A program made the position numbers and the translations under genes. This document shows positions 35,605 through 43,583 of a stretch of DNA of 59,606 nt, piece by piece. The stretch's first letter is position 1, and each line of letters begins with the position of its first letter. The notes under the pieces were generated by a model. It saw only the letters and a list, made by a program, of their open reading frames with translations, ran no database searches and was not told where the DNA came from. This DNA comes from Prevotella sp. UBA2739. GTDB taxonomy: Bacteria; Bacteroidota; Bacteroidia; Bacteroidales; Bacteroidaceae. The stretch spans positions 1 through 59,606 of the forward strand of contig DEJV01000019.1 in assembly GCA_002353525.1 (NCBI GenBank), read 5' to 3'.

Positions 35605-38052
35605 ATGCTGAAAATCATTCCCCCACGTTGCCGACTCTGCATCATTTTTTTGTTCGCATGCACACTTGTAGTCTCAGCACAAGAGCAGTACAACCCTAAC
35701 CGAGATGCAGCCTTAACCATTTATGGACGCAGCAACGACTCGGCTAAGGTGGCACGTTTCAATATTGGACTGATAGGGAGAACCGATAGTGTGCATGGTG
35801 TTCAGGCCAACTTCCTTATGAGTAATGCCAGTGAAGAGATGAAAGGTATGCAGATGAGTGGCATTTCGAATCTGGCCCGAGGCATGAGTGGTCTTCAAGT
35901 AGCTGCGTTTACCAATATTTCAACCTCTGCTTTGCGTGGAGTTCAGCTTGCCGGTATCAATAATATTGCCATGGGAGTACGCCGGGGAATACAACTTTCT
36001 GCTTTTTCCAACATTTGCGCATCGTATATGCGGGGGCTGCAAATAGGTTCCTACAGCTATGCCGACTCACTCAATGGCACGCAGATAGGGTTCATCAACA
36101 TCTGCCGCACCCATCCACGAGGCGTGCAGGTAGGCCTGATCAATGTGAGCCGCGATACCATTGCTCACAAAATAGGCCTTGTCAATGTGAATCCCAACAC
36201 TCGCATTGATGTGCTTTTATATGGCGGAACGTCGACAAAAGTCAACTTCGCCCTTCGTTTTCGCAATCGCAGTACCTATAATATCATTGGTGCTGGAACC
36301 CATTTTATGGGCCTTGACGAGAAGTTTTCTGGTGCTTTGTTCTATCGTGTTGGCCAGTACTTTCAGCTTGACAGACGCTGGTCTATAGGGGGTGATGTGG
36401 GGTTCTACCATGTGGAAACCTTCCAACATCATACCACCCAGAAACCTCAGCGACTTTATTCGCTACAGGCACGACTGAATGTGGACTGCCAGTTGTCGCC
36501 TTCTTTGTCGGCTTTTGCTTCCGTGGGCTATGGTGATACTCACTATTACTACCACCAACATCGCTATCGCAGCCGCATGCTGGGTGAACTTGGCTTGGCC
36601 GTTCGTTTTGACCGTCGTTTCTCTGTACGCTCATTTGGGATGAGTACAGATGATGTCGCCAATGATGAAGCGAAAGACAATCATTCTTTCCGTTTGGGAA
36701 GCCGTCCTTTCAGGGCAGCTGTCGAGACTGCAGGAATCAATCTGCTGGTGCATTCATTCGATCGGTGGGTGATGAACGAAGAGTTTGCACAAGTAAACTT
36801 GCACACCATTCACCACAATGTCAAGAACGGTTTTGTCTGGGACAACGATCAGTTTTCTACCAATCTTTTTGCCCATCCCTACCACGGCAATCTTTATTAT
36901 AATTCGGCAAGGTCGAACGGACTGTCGTTTTATCTCTCTTTGCCCTATGCGTTGTGCGGATCGCTCATGTGGGAGACCTGTGGCGAGATAGAGCCTCCTG
37001 CCATCAACGACCTTATTGCAACTACAGTCGGAGGAATCTGTATTGGAGAAATTACCCACCGCATTTCAAAACTTATACTAAATGACAGTAGTCGAGGCAT
37101 GCGTCGTTTCCTGCGCGAGGCTGCCGCTGCTATCGTCAATCCTATGGGCGCGCTGAATCGTATAATCGATGGCAAGGCATGGCATGTGGACACTCATGCC
37201 TCCCAAAGCAACAATCAGTTGAAGGTGCCCGTTGATTTCTCACTGTCGCTCGGTACACGTTATCTGGCTGATGACGGAGCCCTTTTCCGTGGCGAGGGCA
37301 CCCCTTACGTAAACCTTTTTTTAGAATATGGTGACCCTTTCTGTTCAGACCGCAACAAACCTTATGACTTCTTCTATGCTGAGGCAATCTTCGGGATGAG
37401 CCGTAACCAACCATTCATCAATGCCCTCCACCTTATGGGCCGCATCTGGGGAGCGCCAGCCCTTACTGGAACCAACTTTCAGGCAGAGGTGGGAATATAC
37501 CAGCACTTCAATTATTACGATTCAAAACCCGTAAAAGACGGTACTCAGCTTACGCCCTATCGTATTAGCGAGGCAGCCAGTGTCGGCCCCGGAATCATCT
37601 ATTGCATGCCCTCAGTAGGTTCATTGTCAAGGCTTGAGCAGCGCATCTTTCTCACGGGCATCTTACTGGGAGGCACTAAAAGCGACTATTATAACGTGAT
37701 AGACCGCGACTACAACATGGGGTCGGGTTTTTCTGTGAAAACCAAAACCCACATGGAGTTTCGCCATTTTGGCCGCTTTATACTCCATGCAGATTATTTC
37801 CGCATTTACACCTGGAAGGGATATGAGCAACGTGACCTTACAACTGTCGATCCTCTTTATCTCAACGCACAGGGTGACAAGGGCCATGCCTCCTTATTGG
37901 TTGTAAATCCAATGTGGGAATTCGACTTCCGTGGAAGTCTCAGCGCAGTGATTTCTGCCTCTTATTTCTTACGAAATACCCACTACGCCTATTATCCAGA
38001 TGTGGAGGCACGTACATTCGACATTCGGTTCGGGCTCACTTGTCATTTCTAG
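35605..38052 (+). CDS. Outer-surface protein with LA_2272-type repeats and DUF3943 domain
   Basis: 815 residues. A signal peptide (CIIFLFACTLVVSAQE) is followed by about 200 residues of GVQ/GIQ/GMQ-x5-N repeats, for example GVQLAGINNIAMGVRRGIQL and GVQVGLINVSRD, the LA_2272 surface repeat type. The C-terminal half contains the DUF3943 segment (FAQVNLHTIHHNVKNGF ... HPYHGNLYYNSARSNGLSFY) and ends in alternating aromatic strands with a final Phe, as in an outer-membrane beta-barrel. Function unknown. It stands alone with its own promoter. Confidence 0.85.
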   Translation: MLKIIPPRCRLCIIFLFACTLVVSAQEQYNPNRDAALTIYGRSNDSAKVARFNIGLIGRTDSVHGVQANFLMSNASEEMKGMQMSGISNLARGMSGLQVAAFTNISTSALRGVQLAGINNIAMGVRRGIQLSAFSNICASYMRGLQIGSYSYADSLNGTQIGFINICRTHPRGVQVGLINVSRDTIAHKIGLVNVNPNTRIDVLLYGGTSTKVNFALRFRNRSTYNIIGAGTHFMGLDEKFSGALFYRVGQYFQLDRRWSIGGDVGFYHVETFQHHTTQKPQRLYSLQARLNVDCQLSPSLSAFASVGYGDTHYYYHQHRYRSRMLGELGLAVRFDRRFSVRSFGMSTDDVANDEAKDNHSFRLGSRPFRAAVETAGINLLVHSFDRWVMNEEFAQVNLHTIHHNVKNGFVWDNDQFSTNLFAHPYHGNLYYNSARSNGLSFYLSLPYALCGSLMWETCGEIEPPAINDLIATTVGGICIGEITHRISKLILNDSSRGMRRFLREAAAAIVNPMGALNRIIDGKAWHVDTHASQSNNQLKVPVDFSLSLGTRYLADDGALFRGEGTPYVNLFLEYGDPFCSDRNKPYDFFYAEAIFGMSRNQPFINALHLMGRIWGAPALTGTNFQAEVGIYQHFNYYDSKPVKDGTQLTPYRISEAASVGPGIIYCMPSVGSLSRLEQRIFLTGILLGGTKSDYYNVIDRDYNMGSGFSVKTKTHMEFRHFGRFILHADYFRIYTWKGYEQRDLTTVDPLYLNAQGDKGHASLLVVNPMWEFDFRGSLSAVISASYFLRNTHYAYYPDVEARTFDIRFGLTCHF

Positions 38053-38168
38053 TAGCCCAAAAGGTGTAAACGACCTTACCACTTGTTTCCAACATTGGCT
38101 ATCCATGCTTTCCGTGCTATTTGCTCACATTTTTATTTCAACAAGTTTGTATTTTTATTCCTCCAGGC

Positions 38169-38198
38169 TTGTAATCTCGAAAAAAATGTCTAAATTTG
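38169..38198 (+). promoter_or_regulatory. panE promoter that decides the start codon
   Basis: TTG (38169-38171), 19 nt, TAAATTTG (38191-38198). The -7 box ends one base before the first ATG at 38200, so transcripts probably begin after that ATG and the second ATG at 38209 must be used. Confidence 0.75.
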
Positions 38199-38208
38199 CA
38201 TGGAATTT

Positions 38209-39117
38209 ATGAAATACGGAATAATAGGTACAGGAGCCATTGGTGGCTTCTATGGCGCAAAGCTGGCCCGTTCGGGGCAGGATGTGCACTTCCTGTTGCA
38301 CAGCGATTATGATGAAGTATGCCAGCATGGCCTGCAGATTGACTCCTGCGACGGTTCGTTCCATCTCGACCACGTCAACGCCTACTGGCAAACTTCTGAT
38401 ATGCCAGTATGCGATGTGGTGCTGGTGAGCCTGAAGACGGTGAACAACCATTTACTCAGCACGCTGCTGCCCCCATTATTAGGTCCAGACACGCTGGTGG
38501 TGATGATTCAAAACGGCATTGGTGTAGAGCCCGATGTGCAGCAGATGTTCCCCGATGTGCAGTTTGTGGCAGGCGTGGCCTTCATTTGTTCGTCCAAGAC
38601 CGGGCCTGGGCGCGTCAGCCATCAGTGCAACGGCAGCATCAATCTGGCCAGCTATTCTTGTCGTGACGAAAAGCGGATGCAACAGCTGGTGGCCGACTTC
38701 CAGGCTGCCGGTATCAACACTCATTGTGTGGAATATTACGAGGCGCGCTGGAAGAAATCTGTGTGGAACATGCCTTTCAACGGCATGACCGTAGTCCTGA
38801 ACACCAGCACCGACCTGTTGCTGAAGAATCCCTCCACGCGCAGTCTCATCCGCGACCTGATGATGGAAGTTATCGGTGCCGCACAGCATTTGGGTGTGCA
38901 CAATATCGATGCCTCGTTTGCCGAGAAGATGCTTGTCAGCACCGATGCCATGGTGCCCTATTCGCCCAGCATGAAGCTCGACTACGATCATCACCGGCCT
39001 ATGGAGATTGACTATCTCTACACCCGTCCCATTGCTGAGGCGCGCAAGGCTGGCTATCCCATGCCCAAGCTCGAGATGCTCGAGACCGAGTTGCGATTCC
39101 TCGCAGCACAATACTAG
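38209..39117 (+). CDS. panE: 2-dehydropantoate 2-reductase
   Basis: 302 residues from ATG 38209; an in-frame ATG at 38200 would add three residues but touches the -7 box. NADPH motif IIGTGAIGGFYGAKLA at residues 5 to 20; VSLKTVNNHLL and the catalytic Lys/Asn region KKSVWNMPFNGMTVVLNTST fit the ApbA/PanE family. It reduces ketopantoate to pantoate for coenzyme A synthesis. Some family members act on other 2-oxo acids, so the substrate is not certain. Followed after 51 bases by the peptidase gene. Confidence 0.93.
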   Translation: MKYGIIGTGAIGGFYGAKLARSGQDVHFLLHSDYDEVCQHGLQIDSCDGSFHLDHVNAYWQTSDMPVCDVVLVSLKTVNNHLLSTLLPPLLGPDTLVVMIQNGIGVEPDVQQMFPDVQFVAGVAFICSSKTGPGRVSHQCNGSINLASYSCRDEKRMQQLVADFQAAGINTHCVEYYEARWKKSVWNMPFNGMTVVLNTSTDLLLKNPSTRSLIRDLMMEVIGAAQHLGVHNIDASFAEKMLVSTDAMVPYSPSMKLDYDHHRPMEIDYLYTRPIAEARKAGYPMPKLEMLETELRFLAAQY

Positions 39118-39168
39118 TCTTTCATCCTCGCATCTTCGTTCAGTTGTAATACCCTAAATCCTAAGTAT

Positions 39169-40563
39169 ATGAAGAAAATTTTATGTATTGTAAGTATGAT
39201 GTGTGCATGCCTCGTAGGGTTTGCACAAGGTGGTATCTCACCACAGATGCTGAAGCAGATTCAGCAGAGTCAGAAGCAAACCGCAGCCGACCGAGCCATT
39301 GGTAATGCCATCGCTGCCAATGCCATCGACAATCTGGCCAAGAACCACGAGACGGCTGGTCAGCTAGACACTTACTTCAGCGTGGAGACCAAGCGGCAGA
39401 GCATTTCCGACCAGAAGAGTTCGGGCCGTTGCTGGATGTTTTCGGGTTTCAACGTGCTGCGCTCTAATTTTGCTCAGCAGAGCGACTCGCTGACCGTTGA
39501 GTTCTCGCAGGCTTATCTCTTCTTCTGGGATCAGCTCGAGAAGGCCAACCTCTTCTTGCAAGGTGTCATCGACACGGGCAAGAAACCCATCGACGATCCT
39601 CGTGTGCAGTTCTTCTTCCACCATCCCATCAGCGATGGAGGCACTTTCTGTGGTGTGGCCGACCTTACCGCTAAATATGGTTTGGTGCCCAAGGCTGTGA
39701 TGCCCGAGTCGTTCTCCAGCGATAACACCTCAAAGATGGCTGCGCTCATCAAGAGCAAACTGCGCGAGCAGGGACTGCAGCTGCGCGACATGGTGGCCAA
39801 GGGCAAGAAGGCGAAAGACATCGAGGCTGCCAAGACCGAGATGCTGGGTGTCATCTACCACATGCTTTCACTGACCATCGGCCAGCCGCCCATGCAGTTT
39901 ACCTATGCCTTTACCAACAGCCGTGGACGCGCGCTCACAGCTCCTAAGACCTATACTCCGCAAAGTTTCTATCAGGAAGTAGTGGGTGGCGACCTCAATG
40001 GTACCTTCATCATGGTGATGAATGATCCTCGTCGCGAGTATCATAAGACCTACGAGGTGGATCTCGACCGCCATATGTACGACGGCCACAACTGGAAATA
40101 TCTCAACCTGCCGATGGAAGAGATTGAGCAGTTGGCCATTGCCTCGCTCAAGGATGGCCGCAAACTTTACAGCTCTTACGATGCCGGTAAGTTCCTCGAT
40201 CGTAAGCGTGGCTATGCCGATCTCAACAATTTCGACTATGCGTCACTCTTCGGCACTACTTTCAATATGAATAAGGCACAGCGCATCGCCACCTTCGACA
40301 GCGGTTCCACCCATGCCATGACGCTCACAGCCGTAGACCTCGATGCCCAGGGCAAGCCCCTGAAGTGGAAGGTAGAGAACTCGTGGGGTGCATCGTGGGG
40401 CGAGAATGGTGGATGTGTCATTATGACTCCCGAGTGGTTCCGTGAATACATGTTCCGTCTGGTGGTCGACAAGAAGTATGTCTCTGCCGAGTTGCAGCGT
40501 CAGTTCGACCAAAAGCCCGTCATGGTGGTTCCCGAAGATCCCCTGTTTGCTGAAGATGATTGA
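39169..40563 (+). CDS. Secreted C1-family aminopeptidase (bleomycin hydrolase/PepC-like)
   Basis: 464 residues with a signal peptide (MKKILCIVSMMCACLVGFAQ). Papain-type residues: Cys88 in SGRCWMFSG, His in GSTHAMTLTAV, Asn in VENSWGASWGENGG. Length and segments such as QAYLFFWDQLEKANLFL match bleomycin hydrolase/PepC, usually cytoplasmic; the signal peptide makes this a periplasmic version, typical of Bacteroidales. It trims N-terminal residues from peptides. No C-terminal T9SS sorting domain is seen. Confidence 0.95.
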   Translation: MKKILCIVSMMCACLVGFAQGGISPQMLKQIQQSQKQTAADRAIGNAIAANAIDNLAKNHETAGQLDTYFSVETKRQSISDQKSSGRCWMFSGFNVLRSNFAQQSDSLTVEFSQAYLFFWDQLEKANLFLQGVIDTGKKPIDDPRVQFFFHHPISDGGTFCGVADLTAKYGLVPKAVMPESFSSDNTSKMAALIKSKLREQGLQLRDMVAKGKKAKDIEAAKTEMLGVIYHMLSLTIGQPPMQFTYAFTNSRGRALTAPKTYTPQSFYQEVVGGDLNGTFIMVMNDPRREYHKTYEVDLDRHMYDGHNWKYLNLPMEEIEQLAIASLKDGRKLYSSYDAGKFLDRKRGYADLNNFDYASLFGTTFNMNKAQRIATFDSGSTHAMTLTAVDLDAQGKPLKWKVENSWGASWGENGGCVIMTPEWFREYMFRLVVDKKYVSAELQRQFDQKPVMVVPEDPLFAEDD

Positions 40564-40603
40564 GGGTTGAGGAAGGATTGAGAATGGAGGATTGAGAATT
40601 GAA

Positions 40604-40643
40604 AATGATGCGCTAAATATGATGCATTATGAATTATGCATTA
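40604..40643 (+). repeat. Dispersed 40-bp intergenic repeat, copy A
   Basis: Identical over 40 bp to the reverse complement of 30513-30552. Upstream flanks are also related (ATGGAGGATTGAGA), with a 7-base difference next to the core. The 1,050-base non-coding stretch 40564-41614 contains this repeat, a long hairpin, a 22-bp array, a short hairpin, a third AT-rich relative and a terminator; no convincing gene is present. Confidence 0.95.
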
Positions 40644-40671
40644 AAAATTATGCATCTCAAGTTTCGCATTT

Positions 40672-40803
40672 ACTCAACTTTCTCAAGTTGTAGGAGTTCA
40701 GGAGTTTCAGAAGTTCAGACATTAGTTCTTCTTTCTGAGGAAGAATAGGGCTTTGGAGTATTGTCTGCAGTTCCTGAACTCTTACAGCTTGAGAAAGTTG
40801 AGT
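40672..40803. repeat. Long intergenic hairpin, 32-bp arms
   Basis: Arms 40672-40703 (ACTCAACTTTCTCAAG...) and 40772-40803 pair at 30 of 32 positions across 68 bases. The outer differences (T/C, G/A) keep G-U pairing possible on one strand. No gene uses it. Confidence 0.93.
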
Positions 40804-40964
40804 TTTCTTACTTGTGTCTTTCGGCATGCAAACCTACTATCACCGCTTTTTCTGTTTTTTTTTAGAATTTATTTTACACCAATCCACTTGGTCTATGAGC
40901 CGAAATGCGGGGACTGGCAACTTTTCTCACGATGTAAAATCACTCCGATTGTCAAGATAGCAGA

Positions 40965-41052
40965 GTGTTTTTGTCGTAGAAACACTGTGTTTCTACGACA
41001 AAAACACTTCGTTTCTATCATAGAAACACAACGTTTCTATCATGAAAACATA
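40965..41052. repeat. 22-bp palindromic tandem array, four units
   Basis: Units at 40965, 40987, 41009 and 41031, each exactly 22 bp. Each is built around a palindrome-like core with GTTT and AAAC ends: GTTTTTGTCGTAGAAAC, GTTTCTACGACAAAAAC, GTTTCTATCATAGAAAC and GTTTCTATCATGAAAAC. Units 1 and 2 are near-exact inversions of each other. Sequence unrelated to the array at 20074 but the period is the same. Confidence 0.95.
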
Positions 41053-41166
41053 ACCAATTTGATAACTAACAAGCAGTCTTATAACAAGTTAAAGCTTTTA
41101 AAATTTGTCTTAACCCGCCTTGTTGTGATTATTTACCAAAAACGCGCTTCTCATCAAGTGACAGTT

Positions 41167-41196
41167 AGGTGACGGTTTACAAGCAAACTGTCACCT
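41167..41196. repeat. Short hairpin in the gap
   Basis: AGGTGACGGTTT and AAACTGTCACCT pair at 12 positions (one G-T) around a six-base loop. No adjacent T-run on either strand, and no gene ends nearby, so its role is unclear. Confidence 0.75.
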
Positions 41197-41470
41197 CCCA
41201 ATCCATTAACAGTCAGAAGGTTATAGAGGAAGTGAAAGTTCGGAGCCTTTTTCGCACAAAAATAAATTTATTGAAGTTTCCGGAGTTCTTTTCAGCAAAG
41301 AATGTGACAAATCGTTTTAATTTTCAAAGTTTTGGAGGGGATTTTCCGAATGTCGAATCGACATAGAGAAGTCCATGCAAGCAGATTTGTTCTTCGTTCT
41401 ATTCGATTCATTACTGCGTTCCTCGTGGGTCTTCGACAAATCTCGTTGTTGTTTAAACATCCGAAAGTTG

Positions 41471-41506
41471 AATTATGCATTATGAATGATGCATTATGCA
41501 TTAAAA
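41471..41506. repeat. AT-rich ATGCATTATG relative of the dispersed repeat
   Basis: Contains two ATGCATTATG motifs in a partly palindromic order and ends with TTAAAAAA. It resembles the core of the 40-bp repeat but lacks its GATGCGCTAAAT half. Confidence 0.7.
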
Positions 41507-41547
41507 AAGTAACTCCCGACTGGAACAAGTGTCCAGCCGGGAGTTTC
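41500..41547 (-). terminator. Terminator of the PepSY-like gene
   Basis: A 14-bp stem (AACTCCCGACTGGA and TCCAGCCGGGAGTT, 13 exact plus one G-T) with a seven-base loop at 41511-41545, followed on the minus strand by ACTTTTTTAAT. Classic intrinsic terminator about 70 bases after the stop at 41615. Confidence 0.9.
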
Positions 41548-41614
41548 CCTTTCCATAAGTGAGTCATGTATTGTCATAAGGCACATTCTGTCATATGGTT
41601 GTGCTGACCGTTGC

Positions 41615-42058
41615 TTAGTCATCCATGCCGATGAGCATACCCCTTTTGTTGAACTTCAGCTCCAGTTCGTTCGACAGTTCGATGTCGTAGCCATGGCGCT
41701 CTTTATCAATCTTGGTGATGATCGACTCGGGGAAGTTTGCTTTCACGTAGTTGGCGATGGCAGCCGGGATGAGTGAGGCGGGAACAGCCGAGTAGTTGCA
41801 GTCAACCTTGTTCCACATTCCGTTGCGTTCGAAATCGATCTCTGTGCCATCATCGAGGCGTACATCATACTTTGAGCTGAAGAAGCGGTTCTTCTGGGCG
41901 TAGAGGATTTTCTTGCCAGGGAATGTCTTCTGAACGAAGGTTCGTGCTGCTACAGGCAGTTGTGACACGGGGATCATCACATCGTCGTCGGCGTTGCATA
42001 CTAGGGTTTGCATCATCATGCACATCAGTGCGACCAGGAATAATTTTGTCTGTTTCAT
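41615..42058 (-). CDS. Secreted PepSY-like protein
   Basis: 147 residues. Signal peptide MKQTKLFLVALMCMMMQTLVCNA, then two PepSY-like units: LPVAARTFVQKTFPGKKILYA ... YDVRLDDGTEIDFERNGMW and IPAAIANYVKANFPESIITKI ... YDIELSNELELKFNKRGML. Such Bacteroidales proteins (often DUF2874) are thought to be periplasmic inhibitors or metal-sensing proteins, without proof. It has its own promoter and terminator, so it is a single-gene unit. Confidence 0.9.
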   Translation of the reverse strand: MKQTKLFLVALMCMMMQTLVCNADDDVMIPVSQLPVAARTFVQKTFPGKKILYAQKNRFFSSKYDVRLDDGTEIDFERNGMWNKVDCNYSAVPASLIPAAIANYVKANFPESIITKIDKERHGYDIELSNELELKFNKRGMLIGMDD

Positions 42059-42107
42059 AATGGTTGTTTTTTTAATTGGTTGTTACTATTTGTTTTGTTT
42101 TACATTG

Positions 42108-42140
42108 CAAAGATACAACCAGAAAACGCCAGTTTCCAAA
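42108..42140 (-). promoter_or_regulatory. Promoter of the PepSY-like gene
   Basis: Minus strand TTTG (42137-42140), 21 nt, TATCTTTG (42108-42115), 49 bases before the start codon. Confidence 0.75.
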
Positions 42141-42313
42141 CAATTTCTTTCTTTTCGCGTCAGTATGTTGCGACAACGACTCGTATGTGCGACAAACCGT
42201 GGGAATGCCGTTTCTATGTGTCGCAAAAAGGAAGAAATAAATTGAAAATGAATGAAAAACAAACTGGAAAAAGAAGGGATGTCGGGTCAAATGATGGAGT
42301 CAAACTCGCGCAA

Positions 42314-43438
42314 CTATTCCACAATAATCTTGTTGCCCTGCTTGCGCACCGATACTTTCTTCATGCGGTTCATCATGTCGAGGGCAGCCTCTATGCCATT
42401 GTTGCGCTCTGTAATGAAGCGCATCTTATAGTGCATGGCCTCGTTATTGCGGAATTCCACGGTCATATTAAAGTTCTTGCCGATAGCCTCCATAATGTCC
42501 TTCAGTTCTACATTATCATAATAGAGATAGCCGTCGCGCCAGAACTCATAGGGTTGCACATCAACCTGATTGATGCGTAAATCTACATTCTGTGCGTCAT
42601 GTACAGCCTGCTGGCCAGGCTTCAGAATAATCATCTCCTGACCGTCCTCGCCTGCAATGATAGGCTTGCGGTGGTTCAGTCGCAGAGCCACACTACCCGT
42701 AATCAGCGTGATCTCAGTCTTTGCTCCTGTTCCAGTCTTCACATTAAACTCAGTGCCGAGTACGGTAGTCTCCGTCTCATCGGTCATCACCACAAACGGT
42801 CGGGTGGCATCTTTAGTCACCTTAAAATATGCCTCTCCGTCGAGCATCACCACACGCTTGTCTCCCTCGAACGAAGTGGGGAACGCCAGTTTTGAGCCCG
42901 GGTGCAGATAGACGATGCTGCCGTCGGGCAGGGTAATGTCGGTGGATTTGCCGAAGGGCACATTCAGCGTCACGCGCTCTATGTTCTCTTCGTTGCTGAA
43001 CACTTTGCGGAAGTCCTCCAGCGAGATAGATGAGTTTTGCTTTGTTGCCTTGCTGAGCATCACCTGCTCACCCTGTTCGTTGGTCAGTGAGATGCCGCTC
43101 TGCTCATGGTCGGCCACAAACACGGTACCTTCTGTCTGCGTGTCAATAGCAGGCTTGTGCAGCAGGAACAGTGCACCGATGAACACGGCAGCAGCAGCCA
43201 GTGCATAATATATATAGGTACGTAGGGCTGCTCCTTTTCCTTTCTCATTGTCATGAGTCTCTTTTTCTTTCTCATTGTCATGAGCCTCGTGGAACCTACG
43301 CAGACGCTCCTCTACGTCTACCGGCTGCATTTTACGCTTGCGGTAGACGGTACGGACATCCATCATCGTCTGAATCTCTTCCTGGTTCAGCTCCGTGGCT
43401 AAGTCCATCAGGTCGTCTATGTTTTTATATTCGGTCAT
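42314..43438 (-). CDS. FecR-family anti-sigma factor
   Basis: 374 residues from ATG 43438 (MTEYKNIDDLMDLATELNQE); the 13 extra codons upstream translate a tandem repeat. An N-terminal cytoplasmic region includes a duplicated HDNEKEKE/HDNEKGK motif; one membrane segment (YIYYALAAAAVFIGALFLL) follows; then the FecR domain (LPDGSIVYLHPGSKLAFP ... GEAYFKVTKDATRPFVV) and a C-terminal DUF4974 domain. FecR proteins control an ECF sigma factor and usually sit with it and a SusC/D-type receptor. Neither is present here; the neighbour is sprA, so this is an orphan. Confidence 0.93.
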   Translation of the reverse strand: MTEYKNIDDLMDLATELNQEEIQTMMDVRTVYRKRKMQPVDVEERLRRFHEAHDNEKEKETHDNEKGKGAALRTYIYYALAAAAVFIGALFLLHKPAIDTQTEGTVFVADHEQSGISLTNEQGEQVMLSKATKQNSSISLEDFRKVFSNEENIERVTLNVPFGKSTDITLPDGSIVYLHPGSKLAFPTSFEGDKRVVMLDGEAYFKVTKDATRPFVVMTDETETTVLGTEFNVKTGTGAKTEITLITGSVALRLNHRKPIIAGEDGQEMIILKPGQQAVHDAQNVDLRINQVDVQPYEFWRDGYLYYDNVELKDIMEAIGKNFNMTVEFRNNEAMHYKMRFITERNNGIEAALDMMNRMKKVSVRKQGNKIIVE

Positions 43439-43445
43439 GTTTTTA

Positions 43446-43576
43446 GTTGACGAGTTGACGAGTTGACAAGTTGACAAGCTTTTTGTTCTTGCTTCTTGCT
43501 TCTTACTCTCTTGCTACTTAAAAAGCAAATCTCTTGCTTCTTGCTTCTTACTCTCTTGCTTCTTACTTTCTTGCTT
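43446..43576. repeat. Two kinds of short tandem repeat between fecR and sprA
   Basis: First a 10-bp unit (GTTGACGAGTTGACAAGTTG style, about 3.5 copies) at 43446-43479. Then CTTGCTTCTTGCTTCTTACT-type repeats, including an exact 28-bp direct repeat at 43488-43515 and 43533-43560. This fills nearly the whole gap, leaving no space for a normal promoter except inside the repeats. Confidence 0.93.
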
Positions 43577-43583
43577 CTCCCCC

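Noticed and set aside
40753..41172. 139-codon open frame on the plus strand
   Set aside because: It runs through a hairpin arm and the whole 22-bp array, has no promoter or family resemblance, and its composition follows the repeats.
43439..43477. 13-residue N-terminal extension of FecR
   Set aside because: Translation of the GTTGACAAG tandem repeat; ATG at 43438 fits the family.
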